Source: Chryseobacterium flavum (GTDB lineage: Bacteria; Bacteroidota; Bacteroidia; Flavobacteriales; Weeksellaceae). From it: a stretch of DNA of 64,000 nucleotides. Shown here one piece after another: positions 18,895-28,527 of the stretch. A model generated the notes under the pieces. The model saw only the letters and a program-made list of their open reading frames with translations. It made no database searches and had not been told where the DNA came from. A program made the translations under genes and the position numbers. How positions within the stretch are numbered: the stretch's first letter is position 1; each line of letters opens with the position of its first letter. The stretch is taken from positions 1-64,000 of the forward strand of contig NZ_QNUE01000010.1 in the NCBI RefSeq assembly GCF_003385595.1. The letters run 5' to 3'.

Positions 18895-19238
18895 ATAAAA
18901 AATTTAAAGTGTGATTTTAATAATTCTATTTCCGGAGGGATATTCCATCTAAAACTCAACTGCATTAAGAGCATTTTAACCCGATATCCTACCGGGGTGA
19001 AATCAATTAAAAGAAGGATAAAGAATACGAATAAGCCGGACTTTAATTGCCTGAAATAATTTCATGACATCTGGACAAATACAATTCGGAAAACAGTACA
19101 AAGAATAATATTGCGTGATAAATTTAATAAAAAAGCATTATTGAATTAAATTTATTTAAGATAAAAAATAATAAATGTATTTACATCATAAATAATTTAT
19201 TTTTAATATTGAGTTGTATTTACTGAGGACAGAATAAA
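18895..19238. other. Intergenic stretch upstream of the TNT lipoprotein gene
   Basis: This 344-base AT-rich region holds no convincing gene. A poor -7 match (TGTATTTG on the minus strand, near 19080) is the only promoter-like signal I could find for the lipoprotein gene, implying a long leader if real. Confidence 0.4.
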
Positions 19239-19272
19239 AAAAGACTGCCCTATACGGGGCAGCCTTCTTTTC
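19239..19272 (-). terminator. Terminator of the M12B-like protease gene
   Basis: GC-rich inverted repeat CTGCCC / GGGGCAG with flanking AAG / CTT pairs and a T tract, just past the protease stop at 19294. Confidence 0.85.
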
Positions 19273-19293
19273 ATCCTTAGTTTATTAAGCTGA

Positions 19294-22224
19294 TTAATTT
19301 TTAATAAATCTTTTTGCAGACTCTCCAACCTGGATCGTATAAGCTCCTTTGATAAGAGCACTTACATTTACAGATCCTCTCTGAAGTTTTCCTGAATCAA
19401 CCAGTTTTCCACCCATGTCGAAGATTTTGTAATCTTCCGATGTTGTATTAGAAACATACAATATGTCTTTAACAGGGTTAGGGAATAACTTAATATCTGT
19501 GATCAGATCTTTTGTATTAGATAATTCTCCTTTAGCGGAAGATACAATATTAAGCGTGTAATCTTCAACTTGTCCATATGTATAAGCTTCACAAGATGAA
19601 GTAGGAATGGAGCTGTATTTCATCATAACTCTCATTCTTGTTGACCCTACAGTGGCTGTCGCAGGAATTGTAATAGATCCTGATACCGGACTTGTTGTAG
19701 ATCCTGATCTTGTCCAGGCAAGCTCTCCGCTGTCTGTGAAATCCCCATCTCCATTATAGTCAATATAAACTGCGTATGCTTCACTGTACTTTGTAGAAGT
19801 CCAGACCGGAGTTATAGAGATGGTATATGCGCTACCTCTGGTCACATTGGTAGAAACAGAAGTAAAGTTTTCATAGCCCGCAGTTCCTGTAGAAGTATTA
19901 TTGATTGTTCCGAATTTTACATTTCCGATTCTTTCGTCTGCAGTATTGGATGCAGAAGAAGAACAGTAAGTAACAGTTCCGCCTGAAAGAGTGGTAACAC
20001 TTACTGTATTGCTGGAAACAGAAGCATTTCCTGCTGCATCTTTTGCTTTCACTGAGAAAGAGTAGGTAGTTGCAGGAGTAAGTCCTGTTACTGTATACGT
20101 TGTAGAAGCAGTAGAACCAATTAATGAAGCTCCCTGATATACATCGTAACCTGTAACTCCTACATTGTCCGTAGCTCCGGACCATGAAAGATTGGTAGTT
20201 GTAGATGTTGTTCCTGAAGCTGCAAGGGTAGGAGCAGTAGGAGCGACAGTATCAGGAGTACCTGACCCTGCGTTTACTGTAATGTTGGCATTATTTACAT
20301 CAAAGAAAATGTGATTTGATCCTTTTACCATAATTCTTCCTGAACTGGTAAACACATTAGGAATTGTTACAGCCTGCGAACCGTCATTTGGTGTTCCGGC
20401 CAATAGAGTAGTCCATGTATTTCCGTTATCTGTTGACCAAAGGATGTCCACATTCGCTGCATTTACACCATTTGCTGTAGTTCCTGCAACATTCCATGTC
20501 ACCGTTTGAGAGCTTCCTCCGGAATATGTTGTTGCTGAATTCTGTGAAGTAATGTTAAATGGCCCGGCAGTTCCGTTAACAGTGATTACAGCATCATCAG
20601 AATTGTTTCCTGAACCTCCGGCTCTGTTATCACGAACTGTAAATCTGAAATTTAATGTTCTCGCTACTGAAGAAAGAGCTTCAACTGTAATTTCGGAGCC
20701 GGCTGTAGTAGTTGCACCTGCCAATACGGAAGCCATTCTTGGGAAATATCTTACGGGAACAGTGGTAGGAGCCCATGATCTGAAGTTAGGACCAGATGTT
20801 TTTGTTGCGCTGGCTGCGGAACTTGCTCCTGTTTGTGAAGAAGAAGCATTGTCCATCTGCTCCCAGATATAGGTTAAAGAATCTCCGTTTGCATCTGTAC
20901 CGGTCCCTGTCAGTACAAAAGGTGTTCCTTTTGGAATTGTATAATCCAATCCTGCATTGGCTGTCGGAATTGAGTTTCCTGTATCGGTATTTACTGAACA
21001 GGTTTTAGCCTTAATATTATTGGTGATCTGCTGAATGCTTATCGCATGGAAGAATGCATCTGAATGCGGCTGAATATCCTGGCTTGTGATCCCGGCATAT
21101 CCCATGATGGTAGATCCTGATCCCGGTTCCATATTAGCACCTGTACCTTCATTGCTCATGGAGAAGGTGTGGTTGCCTCCGAACTGATGTCCCATCTCGT
21201 GAGCTACGTAGTCGATATCAAAATTATCTCCTGAAGGAATAGCATCAGCCGGGGAAGTGTATCCGCTTCCTTTCGATCCGTTTGTACAGATACAGCCGAT
21301 ACATCCTGCATTTCCACCACCTCCTGACGCACCGAACAGGTGTCCGATATCATAGTTCGCTTCGCCAATTACAGAGGTTAGAGTACTTTGTAACTGAGAA
21401 TTCCAGTTGCTCATTCCTGAGGCCGCAGAATAAGGGTCAGTAGAAGCGTTGGTGTAAATTACAGAGTCATTGTTGGAGATAAGAACCATTCTTGCTGCAA
21501 AATCTTTTTCAAAAACACCGTTTACACGGGTCATCGTATTGTTCATAGCAGCAAGAGCCTGAGCTTTAGTACCTCCGAAATACGCGGTATACTCACCCGT
21601 ACAGGATAATGCCAGCCTGAATGTTCTTAATTTGGCATCATCAGCATTTGGCCTCGCCGTAAGACTTGTATTAGCTGTGCCCTTTTTTGCAACATCTATT
21701 ACAGTACATTCAAACTTACTAAGATCATCCTTTTTATCTGACTTTCTGTAAACAACATAAGTAGAAAGATCTTTAGAATAAGGCTCAATGAATACGGCGG
21801 ATCTGTCACCGTAAACTTCCATTGAAGATAAACCAAGTGGGGAAACGCTGAAATAGACTGTAGAATTGGAATCACCAAGACCTTCTCCTACATATGATTT
21901 AATATCCGGATATTTTGCAGCAAGCTCAGGTGCAAAATTGGAATTCTCCCTCACTTTAAAATTCTCCATTTTTCCTTCGGAATTCGGAAAAGAGATAATG
22001 AGTTCCGACTTTTCGCCGGCAGCCAATCTTTTGGGAGCTTTTGCCAGAGCATTCTTTAATCCGTTGATATCCAGATTGTATATCTTTGGATTATTAATGT
22101 TAGACTTGTTTTCGAAAATCTCAGATGAACTTTTTCTGGAACCTTCTGACCAAAGACGATCGGTCTGCGCGAAAGAAACACCCGTAATAAGGAGCATTCC
22201 AATCAGGGTTAATTGTTTTTTCAT
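19294..22224 (-). CDS. Secreted reprolysin-like (M12B) metalloprotease with FN3, GEVED and T9SS domains
   Basis: A 976-residue secreted zinc protease. Signal peptide ends near SFAQ (about 20); a propeptide-like region follows to about 195. The catalytic domain (about 195-410) has HEMGHQFGGNH with zinc ligands H342, H346 and H352. Next come a region of beta domains with PKD-like and Ig-like features, a fibronectin type III domain (about 655-745), a GEVED domain with the DYNGDGDFTDSGE motif (about 770-890) and a T9SS sorting domain beginning KLFPNPVKDIL (about 907). Expected role is extracellular protein degradation. It has its own promoter and terminator. Confidence 0.93.
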   Translation of the reverse strand: MKKQLTLIGMLLITGVSFAQTDRLWSEGSRKSSSEIFENKSNINNPKIYNLDINGLKNALAKAPKRLAAGEKSELIISFPNSEGKMENFKVRENSNFAPELAAKYPDIKSYVGEGLGDSNSTVYFSVSPLGLSSMEVYGDRSAVFIEPYSKDLSTYVVYRKSDKKDDLSKFECTVIDVAKKGTANTSLTARPNADDAKLRTFRLALSCTGEYTAYFGGTKAQALAAMNNTMTRVNGVFEKDFAARMVLISNNDSVIYTNASTDPYSAASGMSNWNSQLQSTLTSVIGEANYDIGHLFGASGGGGNAGCIGCICTNGSKGSGYTSPADAIPSGDNFDIDYVAHEMGHQFGGNHTFSMSNEGTGANMEPGSGSTIMGYAGITSQDIQPHSDAFFHAISIQQITNNIKAKTCSVNTDTGNSIPTANAGLDYTIPKGTPFVLTGTGTDANGDSLTYIWEQMDNASSSQTGASSAASATKTSGPNFRSWAPTTVPVRYFPRMASVLAGATTTAGSEITVEALSSVARTLNFRFTVRDNRAGGSGNNSDDAVITVNGTAGPFNITSQNSATTYSGGSSQTVTWNVAGTTANGVNAANVDILWSTDNGNTWTTLLAGTPNDGSQAVTIPNVFTSSGRIMVKGSNHIFFDVNNANITVNAGSGTPDTVAPTAPTLAASGTTSTTTNLSWSGATDNVGVTGYDVYQGASLIGSTASTTYTVTGLTPATTYSFSVKAKDAAGNASVSSNTVSVTTLSGGTVTYCSSSASNTADERIGNVKFGTINNTSTGTAGYENFTSVSTNVTRGSAYTISITPVWTSTKYSEAYAVYIDYNGDGDFTDSGELAWTRSGSTTSPVSGSITIPATATVGSTRMRVMMKYSSIPTSSCEAYTYGQVEDYTLNIVSSAKGELSNTKDLITDIKLFPNPVKDILYVSNTTSEDYKIFDMGGKLVDSGKLQRGSVNVSALIKGAYTIQVGESAKRFIKN

Positions 22225-22248
22225 ATTAAATATTAATTTTAATTGTGG

Positions 22249-22261
22249 AATGTCAAATCTA
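22249..22261 (-). promoter_or_regulatory. Promoter -7 box of the M12B-like protease gene
   Basis: The minus strand reads TAGATTTG (22261-22254), matching TAnnTTTG, about 30 bases before the start codon. Confidence 0.5.
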
Positions 22262-22377
22262 ATAAAAAATATTTTACGAAAAACAAAAATTTTTAAGAAA
22301 AATTTAGACTATTTGTTCAAAATATTATGCAATACATTAAATATACTTAACAAAATCAGTGGATAAGCCATAAAAAA

Positions 22378-22411
22378 ACAAATGGTACATACCTCAGTAT
22401 ATACCATTTGT
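22378..22411 (-). terminator. Terminator of the acyl-CoA dehydrogenase-DinB operon
   Basis: A perfect 10-bp stem (ACAAATGGTA / TACCATTTGT) lies about 28 bases past the stop at 22439. Confidence 0.7.
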
Positions 22412-22438
22412 TCAATTATAAATTAATTAATCTTCTGA

Positions 22439-22936
22439 TTACATTTTATCATCTGCAGTTGGTCCATAAAGTCCCGGAACTTTATTTCCGGTTGCCCTTA
22501 AGTAAACTACAAGCTCACCTCTGTGATGATACAAATGATTATAAAGAAAACCTCTGACCACCTGAATTTTCGGTGATGGTGGAAAAAGAACATTTCCGTT
22601 CATTTCCATTTTCCACTCATTGAAATAAGTGTTTTCGTCCGATTCTTCCAGTACTCTTTGAGCTTTCGCCACATTTTCTTCAAACTTTAAAAGAATATTC
22701 TCTGCTTTGGAAATGTCTCCTTTATCATACTCATATTGCCCCATATCAAAGACATCCTGATTGAAAGTAGGAGCGTACCAGTTATAGACTTCTGCAATAT
22801 GTGATGCCAGCTGGCCGGTTGTCCAGTTCTTTTCTGACGGCTTCCAGTCCAGAGCGCTGTCAGGAATTGCTTTTAAAATTTTTCTGGTGTTTTCGGCCTC
22901 ATGCAGAAATTCACCTAAAAGTGCCTGTTTAATCAT
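22439..22936 (-). CDS. DinB family protein
   Basis: A 165-residue four-helix-bundle protein of the DinB/YfiT superfamily. Metal-ligand histidines fit the family: LASHIAEVYNW, and YNHLYHHRGELVVYLR near the C-terminus. DinB-like proteins are often metal-dependent thiol (bacillithiol or mycothiol) transferases, but the substrate here is unknown. It begins 16 bases after the acyl-CoA dehydrogenase gene, so both are probably on one transcript. Confidence 0.85.
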   Translation of the reverse strand: MIKQALLGEFLHEAENTRKILKAIPDSALDWKPSEKNWTTGQLASHIAEVYNWYAPTFNQDVFDMGQYEYDKGDISKAENILLKFEENVAKAQRVLEESDENTYFNEWKMEMNGNVLFPPSPKIQVVRGFLYNHLYHHRGELVVYLRATGNKVPGLYGPTADDKM

Positions 22937-22952
22937 TTGTATTGGGATTTAA

Positions 22953-24092
22953 TTATTTTGTAATATCTCTTCCGATCACCAGCCTCTGAATTTCAGAAGT
23001 ACCTTCACCAATCGTACAAAGCTTAGAATCTCTGTAGAATTTCTCAGCAGGGAAATCTTTTGTGTATCCGTAACCTCCGAAGATCTGAACAGCATTATTT
23101 GAAATTCTCACACAAGCTTCTGAAGCATATAATTTAGCCATTGCTCCCTCTTTAGTCATTTTCTGCTTGGCATTTTTCAATGTTGCCGCTCTTTGGATGA
23201 GCAATTCAGCCGCATCAATTTCCGTAGCCATATCAGCTAACATAAAGTTAACGGCTTGAAAATCAGAAATTGGTTTGCCAAACTGATGTCTTTCTTTTGC
23301 ATATTTAAGAGCAGCCTTGTATGCTCCTCTCGCAGTTCCCAGACTTAATGCAGCAATAGAAATTCTACCGCCGTCCAAAATTTTCATAGCCTGCTTAAAT
23401 CCTTCTCCTACTTCTCCTAAGCGGTGTGAATCCGGTACGCGAACATTGTCAAAGATCAATTCTGCAGTCTCAGAAGCACGCATTCCAAGTTTGTTTTCCT
23501 TTTTTCCTGAAGTAAAGCCAGGCATTCCTTTTTCTAAAACAAAAGCAGTAGAGTTATTTTTAGCTCCTTTTTCACCTGTTCTTGTCATCACTACTGCAAT
23601 ATCTCCTGAAATAGCATGGGTAATAAAGTTTTTAGCACCGTTTATAACCCATCCATCCCCGTCTTTTACAGCAGTAGTAGACATACCGCCGGAATCTGAA
23701 CCCGTATTATGTTCTGTTAACCCCCAGGCCCCGATTACCTTCCCGGATGCCAGTTGAGGAAGCCATTTGTTTCTCTGTTCTTCATTTCCAAACTCATAAA
23801 TATGGTTGGTACAAAGTGAGTTATGTGCTGCTACAGAAAGACCGATCGAAGGATCAACCTGAGAGATCTCATCCAGAATGGTAACATACTCATGATACCC
23901 TAAACCGGAACCGCCATACTGCTCGGGAATTACAACTCCCATAAATCCCATTTCCCCCAATTGGTGAAACAGATCTTTTGGAAAAGTCTGGCTTTCATCC
24001 CACTCCATTATATTCGGTCGGATATTCTTCTCTGCAAATTCTCTAGCCGTCTCCGCTATCATTTTGATGTTGTCAATAGTCTCTGTATTCAT
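22953..24092 (-). CDS. Acyl-CoA dehydrogenase
   Basis: FAD-dependent dehydrogenase that introduces the alpha-beta double bond in acyl-CoA and passes electrons to ETF; 379 residues. Recognisable segments are VIPEQYGGSGLGYHEY, the FAD-binding AWGLTEHNTGSDSGG, the conserved AKLYASEACVRISNNAVQIFGGYGYTKDFP and the C-terminal YRDSKLCTIGEGTSEIQRLVIGR. A longer reading exists, but the -7 box at 24112-24119 places the transcript start near 24107, so the ATG at 24092 is chosen. Chain-length specificity cannot be told. Confidence 0.95.
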   Translation of the reverse strand: MNTETIDNIKMIAETAREFAEKNIRPNIMEWDESQTFPKDLFHQLGEMGFMGVVIPEQYGGSGLGYHEYVTILDEISQVDPSIGLSVAAHNSLCTNHIYEFGNEEQRNKWLPQLASGKVIGAWGLTEHNTGSDSGGMSTTAVKDGDGWVINGAKNFITHAISGDIAVVMTRTGEKGAKNNSTAFVLEKGMPGFTSGKKENKLGMRASETAELIFDNVRVPDSHRLGEVGEGFKQAMKILDGGRISIAALSLGTARGAYKAALKYAKERHQFGKPISDFQAVNFMLADMATEIDAAELLIQRAATLKNAKQKMTKEGAMAKLYASEACVRISNNAVQIFGGYGYTKDFPAEKFYRDSKLCTIGEGTSEIQRLVIGRDITK

Positions 24093-24111
24093 ATAGATAA
24101 TAGTTAGTTCC

Positions 24112-24119
24112 CAAAGATA
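24112..24119 (-). promoter_or_regulatory. Promoter -7 box of the acyl-CoA dehydrogenase gene
   Basis: The minus strand reads TATCTTTG, an exact TAnnTTTG match. It decides the start codon of the gene downstream. Confidence 0.55.
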
Positions 24120-24282
24120 ATTAAATTGATGGAAAGCCAAAAAAAATTATTTCCGGCATATGATTTCTCTCTCAATATTTTAATTTTCAATTTCTTATCT
24201 GTTAAAATTTATCGCTTTCTTAATAAATAACTTTAGTCCTGAAGGATCTTAATTTTCTATTTTAGTATTCAAATTTTACAAT

Positions 24283-26196
24283 ATGAAAAAACTTCTACTT
24301 CCTGTGATCTTCATTTCATCTTATCTTCTTTCGCAGGCTCCGGCCGGATATTATAACGGAACAGCAGGCCTCTCAGGGTATGCACTGAAATCTAAACTAC
24401 ATGATATTATTTCGGAAAAAAATATTAACTGGCATTATGGTGATCTTCCTGCATACTATGGACGGACTGATCTTGACCTGTATTATGATCATGATGTTTC
24501 GAATACCATGTATCTTCTGGATATCTATTCGGAAATACCTTCAGGAACAGATGCTTATGAATATACCCAGGGACAGTTAATTTCCTCTGCCGGAGCGGAA
24601 GGCCTGGGATATAACAGGGAACACATGATCCCTCAGAGCACATTCAGCACAAGCTCAAAAATCAGTGATTATCCGATGTATTCTGATCTGAATTTTATAG
24701 TCCCTGTTGACGCAAGAATTAATCAGTTAAGAAATAACTACCCTTACGGAGTAGGGGGAACAGTCAGCTATTACAATTTCACAAACAGTTCCAGAATGGC
24801 CAATTCTGCGATTCCCAATTATCCTTATACGGGACGTGTATATGAGCCCATTGATGAGTTTAAAGGAGATATTGCAAGAACCCTGTTGTATTTTGTTGTA
24901 AGATATGAAGGAAAATTAAATTCATTTAATACCGCCTACAGTACTTCTTCAACCATCACTCCGGCAACAGACCAGTGTCCGTTCGACGGAACCGAAGAAC
25001 GGGCTATTGATTTAGCTTATATTGAAATGCTGAAACAATGGAATACCCTGGATCCGGTTTCACAAAGGGAAATTGACAGAAACAATACTGTCTACACAAT
25101 ACAAAAGAACAGAAATCCCTTCATTGATCATCCTGAGTGGGCAAACCTTATCTGGTCAGAAACTCCGGATATGGTACCTCCTGCAGCACCCGGAACTCTT
25201 GTCTCTACTCAACAGAATGCTCATTTTATTAATCTGAGCTGGAGTGCTCCTTCTGATGCAGATCTTTTGGGATACAGGATATATATGAACGGTTCTGCAA
25301 CTCCTGTTGCCGTCACAAAAAATACGTCTTTAAGTATTGACCACCTGGATCCGTCCACTACTTATACTTTTACAGTAAAGGCTTTTGATAAAGGGTATCT
25401 GGAATCACCGGCCAGCAATACGGTAACAGTAACAACACTGACTTCTGATTCTTATGCAAAGGACCTTCTGATCACGAAATACATTTCAGGAACCCATAAT
25501 ATGACTGTCAGCAATAACGCCCTGGAAATTAGTAATAAGACAGGTCATGAAGTTAATTTAAACAACTACAGAATCAACATTCTTTTTAAAAATACAACCA
25601 GCGGAGCTTATTATAATGGTGACACTTATGAGCTGGAAGGAAAAATAGGAAACAATGAAAGCTTTGTTATTTTAAACCCCAGAGCTGATCTGAGCTGTTA
25701 CAGTAACGGGCAGGCAAAGTTTGTAACCGCTTCTGATCCGATGACATATAAGGGGACCAATTATGTTGAACTGGCATACAACAAAACGGTAACTGTAGAT
25801 GCAATAGGTGTAAAATATACAGATAATACCAATGGAAATGTTTCCTTATACAGGAAAAACACGGTCACTCAGCCTGTCAATACATTTAACATCAATGAGT
25901 GGGATGCTTTCCCTTCCGACTATTGTCAGAATTTAGGGGGAACGTTATCCGCGGATGAACTGATCACCTCTGCAGAAGAATTTAAAGTTTATCCTAATCC
26001 TGTGGATGATTATTTGTTTATCACCGGAAAATATGAGAATATCGGAAATGTAAAAATCACAGACCTTTCCGGCAAGATAATTTATACAGAAAAATATCCT
26101 TTTAGAAATAAGAAGAGTATTCCTGTGCAAGGACTTCCGGCGGGAGTTTACATTTTGAAACTGGACGGTCACATTCATAAATTTATTAAGAAGTAG
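24283..26196 (+). CDS. Secreted endonuclease I with FN3, lamin-tail-like and T9SS domains
   Basis: A 637-residue secreted nuclease. Signal peptide of about 18 residues; endonuclease I domain at about 25-295 with the metal-finger motif YNREHMIPQSTF and DLNFIVPVDARINQLRNNYPYG. A fibronectin type III domain follows (about 300-385). Then comes a beta domain resembling a lamin-tail domain (LEISNKTGHEVNLNNYRI, about 395-545). The T9SS sorting domain starts at KVYPNPVDDYL (about 567). It likely degrades extracellular DNA for nutrient use or biofilm turnover. Confidence 0.92.
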   Translation: MKKLLLPVIFISSYLLSQAPAGYYNGTAGLSGYALKSKLHDIISEKNINWHYGDLPAYYGRTDLDLYYDHDVSNTMYLLDIYSEIPSGTDAYEYTQGQLISSAGAEGLGYNREHMIPQSTFSTSSKISDYPMYSDLNFIVPVDARINQLRNNYPYGVGGTVSYYNFTNSSRMANSAIPNYPYTGRVYEPIDEFKGDIARTLLYFVVRYEGKLNSFNTAYSTSSTITPATDQCPFDGTEERAIDLAYIEMLKQWNTLDPVSQREIDRNNTVYTIQKNRNPFIDHPEWANLIWSETPDMVPPAAPGTLVSTQQNAHFINLSWSAPSDADLLGYRIYMNGSATPVAVTKNTSLSIDHLDPSTTYTFTVKAFDKGYLESPASNTVTVTTLTSDSYAKDLLITKYISGTHNMTVSNNALEISNKTGHEVNLNNYRINILFKNTTSGAYYNGDTYELEGKIGNNESFVILNPRADLSCYSNGQAKFVTASDPMTYKGTNYVELAYNKTVTVDAIGVKYTDNTNGNVSLYRKNTVTQPVNTFNINEWDAFPSDYCQNLGGTLSADELITSAEEFKVYPNPVDDYLFITGKYENIGNVKITDLSGKIIYTEKYPFRNKKSIPVQGLPAGVYILKLDGHIHKFIKK

Positions 26197-26278
26197 TATA
26201 TTTTCCACAGGTTTACAGTCATTAAACCTGGTGTTTATCCTATTATTGATATAAGCAGATTCACTAATAATCAATATC

Positions 26279-26331
26279 TATAAGTGTTTCTGCTTATATT
26301 TTTTATTTATAAGTATTTATGCTTATATTTG
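26279..26331 (+). promoter_or_regulatory. Twin operator and promoter of the satD-like gene; leaderless start
   Basis: Two near-identical palindromes TATAAG-N8-CTTATA occur at 26279-26298 and 26308-26327, 29 bp apart and differing at only two spacer bases. The second overlaps the -7 box TATATTTG (26324-26331). A start 12 bases after the box falls on the ATG at 26336, so the mRNA may be leaderless. A half-site ATAAGCAGA lies at 26251-26259. The downstream protein has a helix-turn-helix and is a candidate autorepressor. Confidence 0.6.
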
Positions 26332-26335
26332 CAGT

Positions 26336-26941
26336 ATGATAGCGGTTATTACCGGTGATATTATAAATTCACAACATGCGGATACGGAAGTTTGGATTAC
26401 CAAACTAAAAAATCTTCTCGAAAATTGGGGAAGCACACCCCAAACATGGGAGATCTACAGAGGAGATGAATTTCAGTTCAAATGTAATATTGATGATGTT
26501 TTCTGGTATTTTCTAGCCATAAAATCAATTATTAAAAGTCAGGAAAATTTAGACGTAAGAATGGCCATAGGTATAGGTGAAGAAAGTTTTTCTTCGGAGA
26601 AGATCACCGAATCCAACGGTACCGCATATGTACATTCAGGAAGATTGTTAAATGACCTGAAGAGCGATGGCCATACTGTTGCTATTAAAACATCCAATGA
26701 GTCTGTAGACAGAGATCTGAATATTCTCTTAAAATGGGCTTCTAAAGATTTTGACAACTGGACTATGGCTACTGCAGAGATCATACACGAAATGATTATG
26801 AATCAGGACATCACCCAGGAAGATCTTGCTAAGAAATTTACAATTTCACAATCTTCGGTAAGCCAGAGACTGAAACGGGCCAACTATGAGCTCATTGTAG
26901 AAACGAATCAATACTTCAGAAAGAAAATCTCAGAATTATAA
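26336..26941 (+). CDS. SatD family protein with C-terminal helix-turn-helix
   Basis: A 201-residue cytoplasmic protein of the SatD family (named after a gene in Streptococcus). The N-terminal part has VITGDIINSQ at 3-12 and IYRGDEFQFK at about 41-50. This pair resembles the metal-binding strand and GGDEF-like turn of palm-domain nucleotidyl cyclases; that resemblance is inference. Residues about 155-190 form a helix-turn-helix (TQEDLAKKFTISQSSVSQRL). It is followed after 2 bases by a DUF3307 membrane protein. The twin palindrome in its promoter suggests autoregulation. No enzymatic activity is known to me. Confidence 0.8.
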   Translation: MIAVITGDIINSQHADTEVWITKLKNLLENWGSTPQTWEIYRGDEFQFKCNIDDVFWYFLAIKSIIKSQENLDVRMAIGIGEESFSSEKITESNGTAYVHSGRLLNDLKSDGHTVAIKTSNESVDRDLNILLKWASKDFDNWTMATAEIIHEMIMNQDITQEDLAKKFTISQSSVSQRLKRANYELIVETNQYFRKKISEL

Positions 26942-26943
26942 TC

Positions 26944-27639
26944 ATGATCTTTATTCAACTCATATTGGCACATCTACTCGGAGATTTTATTCTTCAGCCG
27001 GATTCATGGGTTGCAGATAAAGAAAACCGCAGATTAAAAAGCAAATTTTTATATCTTCATATTCTGATACATACTGCTTTAAGTTTAATTTTCCTGTGGA
27101 ATCTTACACTTTGGTGGGTAGCTGTTCTGACAGGTGCTTCTCATTTCATTATTGATGCAGCTAAGCTTACCTTTCAAAACATCAAAACTAAAAAAAGATG
27201 GTTCTTCATTGATCAGGTTTTACATGTCCTGGTAATTGCGGGAGTGTCTTTTTACTTCGGGGAATTTGATTTAAGCTTTTTAAAGAACCAGGAATTTTTA
27301 AAAATACTTATGGCGGCATTATTTCTTACAATGCCCGCTTCTATTTTTATCAAAATACTTTTGTCATCCTGGACACCGTCTCCGGATGGCCCCAATAATA
27401 TACAAACCGAATCATTAACAAGTGCCGGAAAATATATCGGAATTTTAGAACGTTTACTGGTTTTCACCTTTATAATGGTGGATCACTGGGAAGGAGTAGG
27501 TTTCATGGTTGCTGCAAAATCTGTTTTCAGATTCAGTGACCTTGCCCAGGCAAAACAGAGAAAGCTCACAGAATATGTACTGATTGGTACACTGCTGAGT
27601 TTCGGACTGGCTGTCTTAACAGGAATAATAATTAAATAA
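26944..27639 (+). CDS. DUF3307 integral membrane protein
   Basis: A 231-residue protein with about six hydrophobic segments. The N-terminal signature LILAHLLGDFILQPDSW is typical of DUF3307. Intramembrane His and Asp residues (HILIH, SHFIIDAAK, WFFIDQVLH) could bind a metal, which would fit a membrane-embedded enzyme, but no function is known. It is translationally linked to the SatD-like gene (2-base gap), so the two probably act together. purC follows after 36 bases. Confidence 0.8.
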   Translation: MIFIQLILAHLLGDFILQPDSWVADKENRRLKSKFLYLHILIHTALSLIFLWNLTLWWVAVLTGASHFIIDAAKLTFQNIKTKKRWFFIDQVLHVLVIAGVSFYFGEFDLSFLKNQEFLKILMAALFLTMPASIFIKILLSSWTPSPDGPNNIQTESLTSAGKYIGILERLLVFTFIMVDHWEGVGFMVAAKSVFRFSDLAQAKQRKLTEYVLIGTLLSFGLAVLTGIIIK

Positions 27640-27675
27640 ATCAATAAATCTAACTACAATTTAGAAAGTAAAATT

Positions 27676-28398
27676 ATGAGTCAAAAGAAAGAAATGTTGT
27701 ATGAGGGTAAAGCGAAACAAGTATTTGCTACCGATAATCCTGATGAAGTAGTAGTACGTTTCAAAGACGATGCTACAGCATTTAACGCTCAAAAAAGAGG
27801 GCAGGTTGACCTGAAAGGGGAAATGAACAATGCAATTACAACCCTTATCTTTGAATACTTAAATGAAAAAGGAATCAAAACTCATTTCATCAAGCAATTA
27901 GACGAAAGAGAGCAATTGGTAAGAAAAGTATCAATCATTCCATTGGAAATGGTAGTAAGAAACTATTCTGCCGGAAGTATGGCCCAAAGATTAGGTGTTG
28001 AAGAAGGCATCAAATCCCCGGTAACCATCTTTGACATCTGTTATAAAAAAGACGAATTGGGGGATCCGCTTATCAATGACCACCATGCCGTTTTCTTAGG
28101 TGCTGCTACCTACGAAGAACTTGATGAAATGTATGAATTGACCTCAGATATCAATGAAATCCTTATTGACCTTTTTGACAAGATCAATATTATTCTGGTA
28201 GATTTCAAAATTGAATTGGGTAAAACTTCAGACGGCCAGATTATTTTAGCGGATGAAATTTCTCCTGATACATGCAGACTTTGGGATAAAGACACCATGA
28301 AGAAGCTGGATAAAGACAGATTCAGAAGAGATCTGGGAGAAGTTACAGAAGCTTACGTTGAGATCTATAACCGTCTTAAAAACCTTCTTGGGAAATAA
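27676..28398 (+). CDS. purC: SAICAR synthetase
   Basis: Phosphoribosylaminoimidazole-succinocarboxamide synthase joins aspartate to CAIR in purine synthesis. The 240 residues are full length for the short bacterial type. Signatures are [12 protein letters not shown] at the N-terminus, [38 protein letters not shown] and [14 protein letters not shown]. purF follows after 129 bases on the same strand. There is no clear terminator between them, so cotranscription is possible. Confidence 0.98.
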   Translation: MSQKKEMLYEGKAKQVFATDNPDEVVVRFKDDATAFNAQKRGQVDLKGEMNNAITTLIFEYLNEKGIKTHFIKQLDEREQLVRKVSIIPLEMVVRNYSAGSMAQRLGVEEGIKSPVTIFDICYKKDELGDPLINDHHAVFLGAATYEELDEMYELTSDINEILIDLFDKINIILVDFKIELGKTSDGQIILADEISPDTCRLWDKDTMKKLDKDRFRRDLGEVTEAYVEIYNRLKNLLGK

Positions 28399-28527
28399 GA
28401 CAGATCAGATGTCAGAGATCAGATTCTGACTGCCGAAAGCATTTTAGTAAGAAATACAATTTGAAGTCATTTTTGGGGCTGATATCTTAATCTGACTTCT
28501 AAAGATCTACAATTAGAAAAAATAGAA

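Noticed and set aside
23317..23757. 146-codon antisense frame in the acyl-CoA dehydrogenase gene
   Set aside because: Shadow of a well-conserved enzyme gene; no promoter or family signal.
28399..28527. Possible repeat or regulatory RNA between purC and purF
   Set aside because: It holds imperfect AGATCAG/CTGACTT-like repeats, but no stable structure or purine riboswitch core could be made out.
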